A DNA stretch of 64,000 bases from Robiginitalea sp. SC105. GTDB taxonomy: Bacteria > Bacteroidota > Bacteroidia > Flavobacteriales > Flavobacteriaceae. Both the position numbers and the translations under genes were made by a program. The stretch spans positions 1,054,001-1,118,000 of the forward strand of contig NZ_JACLZF010000001.1 in the NCBI RefSeq assembly GCF_014243345.1, written 5' to 3'. The notes beneath the pieces were generated by a model, which worked only from the letters and a program-made list of their open reading frames with translations, was not told the DNA's origin and searched no databases. Shown here one piece after another: positions 58,603-64,000 of the stretch (its first letter is position 1; each line of letters begins with the position of its first letter).

Positions 58603-59088
58603 ATGAATTATCGCCTTTTTTGCGTTTTCCTGATGGCTGGCAGCCTCTGCGCCTGCGACCTGTTCGAGTCGCGGCAGGCGCGTACCCAGAAGCTGGTGGA
58701 TGCCGAGATGCGCACCATCAATTTCAACGAGGTGGACCAGTTCCCGCTTTTTGACGACTGCGACGAAACAGAAGACAAAAGGGAACAGCGCACCTGTTTT
58801 GAACAGACCCTGCTGCTCCACCTGTCGATGACCCTGCAGGATTTTGAATTCCGCTCTGCGGAATCCCTGAGGGATACGCTCCATATCGACTTCCGGGTGG
58901 ATGCCAATGGGGTGATCAGCATCACCTCCGTGGAACAGCACCCGGGGCTTACAGACGAAAACCCGGAATTTGAACGAATTGTCACCGGGAGCCTGCGGAG
59001 CCTGCCCCGGCTGCAGCCCGCCCTGAAACGCGGGATCCCCGTGGCCACCCAGTTCCGCCTCCCCCTAGTCCTGCAAACCAATGACTAA
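58603..59088 (+). CDS. Lipoprotein with TonB-C-like fold, unknown function
   Basis: 161 residues. Signal FLMAGSLCAC with Cys19. Then VDQFPLFDDCDETEDKREQRTC, a pattern seen in small Bacteroidota proteins ending in a TonB-C-like domain, and LHIDFRVDANGVISITSVEQ, which resembles the strand pair of that domain. The stop overlaps the ruvC start by 8 bases. First gene of a rightward string. Confidence 0.6.
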   Translation: MNYRLFCVFLMAGSLCACDLFESRQARTQKLVDAEMRTINFNEVDQFPLFDDCDETEDKREQRTCFEQTLLLHLSMTLQDFEFRSAESLRDTLHIDFRVDANGVISITSVEQHPGLTDENPEFERIVTGSLRSLPRLQPALKRGIPVATQFRLPLVLQTND

Positions 59089-59647
59089 GGCCGCCGCATC
59101 CGAGACCATCATCCTGGGGATAGACCCCGGGACTACCATCATGGGCTTCGGGATCATTCGGGTTCAGGGCAACCAGATGGAATTCATCCAGATGAATGAG
59201 CTTATCCTGCGCAAATACGACGATCCTTTTACTAAGCTCAAGCTGATTTTCGACCGCACCCTGGAGCTGATCGATACCTACCACCCGGACGAGATCGCCA
59301 TTGAGGCGCCCTTCTACGGCAAGAACGTCCAGTCCATGCTGAAGCTCGGGAGGGCACAGGGGGTGGCCATGGCCGCGGGATTGTCACGGCAGGTCCCCAT
59401 CACTGAATATCTGCCCAAGAAAATCAAAATGGCCATCACCGGGAACGGGAATGCGAGCAAGGAGCAGGTGGCCCGGATGCTGCAATCGGTACTCGGCCTC
59501 AAATCCCTGCCGAAAAACCTGGACAGCACGGACGGGCTGGCTGCCGCCGTCTGCCATTTCTACAACCAGGGCAAACCGGTAGGGGGGAAGCCCTACACGG
59601 GCTGGGAAGCATTTATTAAACAGAATTCCGACCGCACCTCGGGATAA
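59081..59647 (+). CDS. ruvC: Holliday junction endonuclease RuvC
   Basis: 188 residues. TIILGIDPGTTIMGFGII gives the first catalytic Asp; EIAIEAPFYGKNVQSMLKLG the Glu; DSTDGLAAAVCHF the final Asp pair. It cuts four-way junctions in recombination. ruvA and ruvB are not in the window. Confidence 0.96.
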   Translation: MTKAAASETIILGIDPGTTIMGFGIIRVQGNQMEFIQMNELILRKYDDPFTKLKLIFDRTLELIDTYHPDEIAIEAPFYGKNVQSMLKLGRAQGVAMAAGLSRQVPITEYLPKKIKMAITGNGNASKEQVARMLQSVLGLKSLPKNLDSTDGLAAAVCHFYNQGKPVGGKPYTGWEAFIKQNSDRTSG

Positions 59648-59669
59648 AGCTGAAAAACAAAGCAAATCC

Positions 59670-60803
59670 ATGGCCGGAATCTACCTCCATATCCCGTTCT
59701 GCAAACAGGCCTGCCATTACTGCGATTTCCATTTTTCCACCACCATCAGGCACAAGGAGCGGCTGCTGGAGGCCATGCTGGAGGAAATCCGGCAGCGGCG
59801 GGGAGAACTCGGGGGCGTGCCGGCAGATACCGTGTACTTCGGGGGGGGCACCCCGTCCCTGCTTTCCGGGGTGGAAATCGGGCGCCTCCTGGACCAGTTA
59901 GCCCAATCTTTCGGCCTGACCCGGGATGCCGAAATCACCCTGGAGGCCAACCCGGACGACCTGCCCGCAGACCGCATCCGGGACCTCGCATCCGGGCCGG
60001 TGAACCGCCTGAGCATCGGGATACAAAGCTTTCACGAGACAGAGCTCCGCTGGATGAACCGCGCCCATTCGGCCCGGGAATCGGAGGAATCCCTGAGTGA
60101 AGTGGCGGAACGGTTCGATAATTATTCCATTGACCTGATCTACGGGATCCCGGGGAGCACCCCCGCCCTTTGGCAGGAATCCCTGGAACGCGCCCTGGCT
60201 TACGAGCCGCCGCATATTTCGGCCTATGCGCTCACCGTGGAGCCCGCCACCGCTCTGGCGCGCTTTATCGAAAAAGGTGTTACCCCGGGGGTGGACGACG
60301 ACCGGGCCCAGGCCGATTTCTCCCATTTGGTGCAGACGCTGGGGCGGGCGGGTTACGACCATTATGAGATCTCGAATTTTGGTAAACCCGGCTATTACTC
60401 CAGGAATAATACGGCCTACTGGCAGGGCAAGGTCTATGTCGGCATCGGGCCCTCCGCCCATTCCTTCGACGGGAAAAGCCGCCGCTGGAACGTGGCCAAC
60501 AACCAGAAATACCAGCGCGCCCTGTCGGCAGGTGAAACTTATTACGAGGCGGAAACGCTCACGGTGCGCGACCGGTACAACGAAGCTGTCATGACCGGCC
60601 TGCGAACCCAATGGGGGGTGTCGGAAGAGCGGGTGCGGTCGGAATTCGGGCAGCGGTACGCGGAGTACCTGATGCAGCAGGCAGCCCCTTTTTTGGAGCG
60701 GGGGCTGCTGGAAAGCCGTTCGGGATGCCTGGTAGCCACCCAGGCCGGGAAATTTCTGGCCGATGGGATTGCCAGTGACTTATTTATGATTAATTTAAAA
60801 TGA
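59670..60803 (+). CDS. hemW: Radical SAM heme chaperone HemW
   Basis: 377 residues. The cluster motif is HIPFCKQACHYCDFHFS without HemN's extra cysteine. VYFGGGTPSLLSGVEIGRLL and SIGIQSFHETELRWMNRAH are characteristic. HemW carries heme to target proteins rather than acting as an oxidase; the other relative in this window, hemN at 33462, is the true oxidase. Confidence 0.94.
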   Translation: MAGIYLHIPFCKQACHYCDFHFSTTIRHKERLLEAMLEEIRQRRGELGGVPADTVYFGGGTPSLLSGVEIGRLLDQLAQSFGLTRDAEITLEANPDDLPADRIRDLASGPVNRLSIGIQSFHETELRWMNRAHSARESEESLSEVAERFDNYSIDLIYGIPGSTPALWQESLERALAYEPPHISAYALTVEPATALARFIEKGVTPGVDDDRAQADFSHLVQTLGRAGYDHYEISNFGKPGYYSRNNTAYWQGKVYVGIGPSAHSFDGKSRRWNVANNQKYQRALSAGETYYEAETLTVRDRYNEAVMTGLRTQWGVSEERVRSEFGQRYAEYLMQQAAPFLERGLLESRSGCLVATQAGKFLADGIASDLFMINLK

Positions 60804-60815
60804 TTTCCGAGACCC

Positions 60816-61562
60816 ATGCATATCCGAATTGAAAAGAACGGTACCACCTACCGGGCCGACCTGGCCGCCCCCACGGACCTATCCATTGCGGTAAGCGCCA
60901 ACGGGGTTTCCGCCTGGGGGTTGCCACCCGCCATCCTGGAGCCCCACCGCGAAGCGGGGTTTACCGGCAGTGTGGCCACAGGCGCCTCCGTCAATTTTTA
61001 CGATATCTCCTTCAACCCCCATGCCCACGGCACGCATACGGAGTGTATGGGGCATATCACGGAAAGGCCCTATTCCGTCAATACGATCCCGCCGGCACCC
61101 TGGCTGGAGGCCCGCCTGGTCAGCCTGGAACCGGAAGCAGTGGAATCCGGCAGGCAGATTACCCTGGCGCAACTCCGGGAATCCCTGGGTACCCCGGATT
61201 GTGAAGCCGTGGTTATCCGGACCTTCCCGAACCCGCCTTCCAAGAGGGGGCGCACCTGGTCCGGTTCCCACCCCGCCAGCCTGGCTGCGGATGCGGCCGC
61301 CTGGCTGGCTGCGGAGGGCGTGGTACACCTGCTCATCGACCTGCCGTCGGTAGATCCGGAGGAAGACGGGGGCGCGCTGGCGGCGCATATGGCCTTTTGG
61401 GGACTGCCGGGCAACCCGCGGCCGGCAGCCACTATCACCGAACTCATTTTTGTGCCGGATACGCTTGCAGATGGCCCGTACATCCTGAACCTGCAGATGG
61501 CTGCCTTTGTGAACGACGCCTGCCCGAGCCGCCCCCTGTTGTTTAAACTGACCGAGGAATAA
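60816..61562 (+). CDS. Cyclase-family metal hydrolase (kynurenine formamidase-like)
   Basis: 248 residues. The metal motif is NPHAHGTHTECMGHI (H-x-G-T-H-x-D/E). DLPSVDPEEDGGALAAHMAFW holds a later conserved His. No signal peptide, so cytosolic, unlike the island lipoprotein at 9875. It sits in a string of unrelated housekeeping genes, 12 bases after hemW. Confidence 0.87.
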   Translation: MHIRIEKNGTTYRADLAAPTDLSIAVSANGVSAWGLPPAILEPHREAGFTGSVATGASVNFYDISFNPHAHGTHTECMGHITERPYSVNTIPPAPWLEARLVSLEPEAVESGRQITLAQLRESLGTPDCEAVVIRTFPNPPSKRGRTWSGSHPASLAADAAAWLAAEGVVHLLIDLPSVDPEEDGGALAAHMAFWGLPGNPRPAATITELIFVPDTLADGPYILNLQMAAFVNDACPSRPLLFKLTEE

Positions 61563-61568
61563 CACCCG

Positions 61569-62219
61569 ATGGAAGGAATCACCGCCCTATTTGAATTATT
61601 GCTGGGGCTCCTGCTGGGGGCCATGATGATGTACTGGATCTATGCGCTGTTCATCCGCAAACGGCGGCGGGACCAGACCACCCACCAATCGACCGTGCTC
61701 CTCGAAAAGATCCGGTCGGTCTGCAAGCTCATTTCGGTGGAAGGGGATTTTGCCGAGATTTACAGGTATGAGAACCGCAGGGGGCATTTCGGGAACCTCT
61801 TCAGCACCAAAAAGAAGGCGTTGATCGTGATCAATGCCAAGGCGCAGATCGGCTACGATTTCAAGAAGCTTGAAATCACCTCGGATACGCAGCGCAAGAC
61901 GATTTACCTGAAACATTTCCCCCAGCCGGAAATACTGTCCATTGAACCGGAACTGGAGTTCTACGACATCCGCAATGGTATATTCAATGCCTTTACGCCG
62001 GAGGACATGACGGAGCTGAACCGGGAGGCCAGGGCGCATATCCGCGACAAAATCCCGGAAAGCGGTCTGATGGAATCGGCCCGGCACGAAGCCATTGAAG
62101 CCATCCTGCTGATGGAAAAACTGGTGGAAACCATCGGCTGGAAACTTAATTTTGAAGCCCTGGAACTCGAGGAGGAGCGCGTGGCCCTCCCCAAGGTACC
62201 CAGGGCCGGTAATGAATGA
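61569..62219 (+). CDS. DUF4230 protein with N-terminal anchor
   Basis: 216 residues. One N-terminal helix (LFELLLGLLLGAMMMYWIYAL), then KIRSVCKLISVEGDFAEIYRYEN and KKKALIVINAKAQIGYDFKK, the DUF4230 pattern. Role unknown; it lies 6 bases after the cyclase gene. Confidence 0.85.
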   Translation: MEGITALFELLLGLLLGAMMMYWIYALFIRKRRRDQTTHQSTVLLEKIRSVCKLISVEGDFAEIYRYENRRGHFGNLFSTKKKALIVINAKAQIGYDFKKLEITSDTQRKTIYLKHFPQPEILSIEPELEFYDIRNGIFNAFTPEDMTELNREARAHIRDKIPESGLMESARHEAIEAILLMEKLVETIGWKLNFEALELEEERVALPKVPRAGNE

Positions 62220-62247
62220 CATATAAACGACTCTAAAAACAACCCTC

Positions 62248-62664
62248 ATGAAAATCAGGACTTATTTATTCATCCTGGCAGCCGGCCTGCTATTTATGCC
62301 GGGCCAACTGGCTGCCCAACAATCATCTGATATGCAAAACTTTGACCCGGCCTTTGCCCATACGGTCTATTTCTGGCTGCACAACCCGGACAACACTTCG
62401 GACCGGCAGGCGTTTGAGGCCTCCCTCAAAAAATTCCTCTCCCTTTCGGGCTATGCGAAGACAAAATTCATCGGCACCCCGCCAAAAGCCAGCCGGGATG
62501 TGGTGGACGGCTCCTTTACCTACTCACTCATCGTGAGTTTTGAGTCGGCCGAGGCCCAGGCTGCCTACCAGGCGGAACAGCCCCACCTGGATTTTATATC
62601 CGAGTCCGAGCATTTGTGGAAGAAGGTAATCGTTTACGATTCCACCGGAATCCCCATGGATTAG
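62248..62664 (+). CDS. Exported Dabb-domain (stress A/B barrel) protein
   Basis: 138 residues. A Sec signal (ILAAGLLFMPGQLAAQ), then AHTVYFWLHNPDNTSDRQAFE and SYSLIVSF-like strand (FTYSLIVSFESAEAQAAYQA), the Dabb ferredoxin-like fold, and VIVYDSTG. Substrate unknown; exported Dabb proteins are common in Bacteroidota. Confidence 0.85.
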   Translation: MKIRTYLFILAAGLLFMPGQLAAQQSSDMQNFDPAFAHTVYFWLHNPDNTSDRQAFEASLKKFLSLSGYAKTKFIGTPPKASRDVVDGSFTYSLIVSFESAEAQAAYQAEQPHLDFISESEHLWKKVIVYDSTGIPMD

Positions 62665-62677
62665 ATTTTCCGACGCC

Positions 62678-63037
62678 ATGCATATCGAGGAGTTCCGGGA
62701 CTGTTGCCTCGCCCGAAAAGGGGTTACTGAGGGGTTTCCCTTTGGGGAGGATGTCCTCGTTTTCAAGGTGATGGGCAAGATGTTTGCCCTGGTGAGCCTG
62801 GGGCGCAGGCCGTTGCAGGCCAACCTGAAAGCCGACCCGGAGCGTATCCCCGACCTGCGGGAGCAGTTTGACGGCCGCATCCTGCCCGGATACCACATGA
62901 ACAAGGACCACTGGAACTCGGTGTTGCTGGAGCAGTTGCCCCGCGAATTGCTCCGGGAGTTGGTAGACCACTCCTACGAGTTGGTCGTGGCCTCCCTGCC
63001 CGCCAAAACCCGCCGCGAATGGGAAGCCCTCCCATGA
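62678..63037 (+). CDS. MmcQ/YjbR-family protein
   Basis: 119 residues. EGFPFGEDVLVFKVMGKMFAL, LKADPERIPDLREQ, PGYHMNKDHWNSVLL and LVDHSYELVVASLPAKTR are the full YjbR (CyaY-like) pattern. DNA binding is claimed for the family but not shown here. Its stop overlaps the next start (ATGA). Confidence 0.93.
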   Translation: MHIEEFRDCCLARKGVTEGFPFGEDVLVFKVMGKMFALVSLGRRPLQANLKADPERIPDLREQFDGRILPGYHMNKDHWNSVLLEQLPRELLRELVDHSYELVVASLPAKTRREWEALP

Positions 63038-64000
63038 GCGCGTCCCGACAGGGCTACCTGGAACGCCTGGACGGGCTGAAGCAACAGTACGACCGGCAAC
63101 TCCGGCGCCTTCGCTGGCTCGCGCTGGTCCGGGTATTCACCTTCCTGGCCGCCGCTTCCTGCGGGTACATGGCTTTCACCCGGCATGGGGCCTTTGCGAT
63201 AGGCTGCCTATTGCTCCTGGCGCTTTTTGCCTGGATGGTTGGCAGGTACGAGGACTGGAAATACACCCTGCGCAAATTGCGGGAACTCAGACGGCTCAAC
63301 GAAACGGAAATCCGCGCCCTTGAACTGGAATTCAGTGACCTGCCGGATGGCGGCCGCTTCCGGGATGCCAGCCACGCCTTTAGCGAAGACCTCGAAATCT
63401 TCGGGCCCGGTTCCTTTTTCCAGTACATGAACCGGTGCGGCCTGGAGCCCGGGGAATCCCAGCTGGCAGCCTGGCTGACCGACAACGAACCAGGGGATGT
63501 GCCGGCAAAGCAGGAAGCCATACGCGAACTGGCACCCCAGGCAGGCTGGCGGCAGGATTTTTATGCAACCGGGAAGCTTTCGGGGCCGGAGATCCGGCTG
63601 GAGCCCATACTGGACTGGCTGGAGGGCTACCGGCACTTCACCCCTTCGTATTTCCGGTTTGTACCCTATGCGTTTGCCCTGCTATCCGTCCTGATCCTGG
63701 CGGGTTACTTTTCGGGTATGGTTACGGGCTGGGTCCTTGGGGGGATTTTCCTTTCCGGGCTTGGGATCTGTGGCCTGTACCTCGGGCGGGTGGGCCGGCT
63801 GGCTGCCGATGTGGCCCGGGTGCAATCGGTGTTTGAGCCCTGTTCCCGGCTGGTGGCGAAAATCGAGGCCCATGAATTCAAGGCCGGGTTGCTGCAGGAA
63901 CTGAAACAGGGGCTGGCCGCGGAGGGAACCCCCGTTTCGGCCAGGCTGCGGGAATTTTCCCGGTACCTGGCAGCCCTGGACAACCGGAACAACCTGTTGG
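63034..64000 (+). CDS. MutS-related membrane protein, N-terminal part (cut by window end)
   Basis: 322 codons to the right edge, starting ATG 63034 inside the ATGA overlap with MmcQ. Two hydrophobic pairs (LALVRVFTFLAAASCGYMAF, AIGCLLLLALFAWMVG; later FRFVPYAFALLSVLILAGYF, GWVLGGIFLSGLGICGLYLG) flank HAFSEDLEIFGPGSFFQYMNR, which is the MutS domain III pattern (D-L-x-I-F-G-x-x-S-x-x-x-x-L/M-N-R). The ATPase would lie beyond the window. Such membrane-bound MutS relatives lack a mismatch-binding domain; their function is unknown. Confidence 0.85.
   Translation, partial: MSASRQGYLERLDGLKQQYDRQLRRLRWLALVRVFTFLAAASCGYMAFTRHGAFAIGCLLLLALFAWMVGRYEDWKYTLRKLRELRRLNETEIRALELEFSDLPDGGRFRDASHAFSEDLEIFGPGSFFQYMNRCGLEPGESQLAAWLTDNEPGDVPAKQEAIRELAPQAGWRQDFYATGKLSGPEIRLEPILDWLEGYRHFTPSYFRFVPYAFALLSVLILAGYFSGMVTGWVLGGIFLSGLGICGLYLGRVGRLAADVARVQSVFEPCSRLVAKIEAHEFKAGLLQELKQGLAAEGTPVSARLREFSRYLAALDNRNNLL

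Noticed and set aside
1-64000. CRISPR array
   Set aside because: No short, evenly spaced direct repeats with unique spacers were seen; the island repeats are too long and too far apart.

Overview
The window looks like chromosomal DNA of a GC-rich member of the Flavobacteriaceae (Bacteroidota), of the Robiginitalea type. This is inferred from the Bacteroidota -7 box TAnnTTTG upstream of several genes, the near absence of Shine-Dalgarno sequences, a CcoNO fusion oxidase, an exonuclease-DnaE fusion polymerase, many Gfo/Idh/MocA and sulfatase-type exported enzymes, and lipoproteins with Bacteroidota-like signal peptides. No 16S rRNA gene is present, so the genus is a guess.

Bases 1-13,300 form an accessory region. 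An OsmC-like/methyltransferase pair (1-977) is followed by a duplicated tRNA-Asp 3' end plus terminator (1043-1097). The intact tRNA-Asp gene lies at 13234-13307, with the same terminator beside it. The roughly 12 kb between them is visibly AT-richer. It is cut into five modules by five direct copies of a 140-220 bp intergenic repeat (about 1087, 4534, 6256, 8504 and 12115). Four of the copies start from, or contain, a match to the tRNA-Asp 3' end. Cargo: an Asp-box propeller lipoprotein and an amidohydrolase; a membrane protein and an NTF2-like protein; an aerolysin-like pore-forming lipoprotein; a creatininase/cyclase/NTF2-like/thioesterase set; and a DoxX-like protein. No integrase is visible. 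This is the most unusual structure in the window.

Bases 13,400-29,800 are mostly housekeeping: DUF58 protein, thioredoxin, DnaE, a PA2169-type four-helix protein, ribosomal protein S16 with a long acidic tail, RimM, a sugar isomerase with a heme-binding dehydrogenase, a sulfatase, TrmN6 and an acyl-CoA dehydrogenase of the glutaryl-CoA type. Bases 29,900-33,300 hold a divergent set (sugar 1-kinase, nucleotidyltransferase, GH109-like oxidoreductase family enzyme) that fits N-acetylgalactosamine salvage.

Bases 33,400-48,700 form a low-oxygen respiration region: hemN-usp, a Gfo/Idh/MocA enzyme, the complete cbb3 oxidase operon (ccoS-NO-Q-P-G-H-TauE/SafE), the copper ATPase ccoI, an Fnr-type regulator and a type II NADH dehydrogenase. 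Three near-identical palindromes (TGACAWWTRTCA) lie about 30 bp upstream of -7 boxes of hemN, ccoS and ccoI, the position expected of a class II Fnr activator site.

Bases 48,700-57,800 encode a candidate small RNA, homogentisate dioxygenase, the histidine utilisation operon hutH-I-U-G and a divergent LysR regulator with a palindromic intergenic operator, then a nitroreductase. Bases 57,900-64,000 contain a DUF456 protein and a rightward gene string: lipoprotein, ruvC, hemW, cyclase, DUF4230, Dabb, MmcQ/YjbR and a MutS-related membrane protein cut by the window end.
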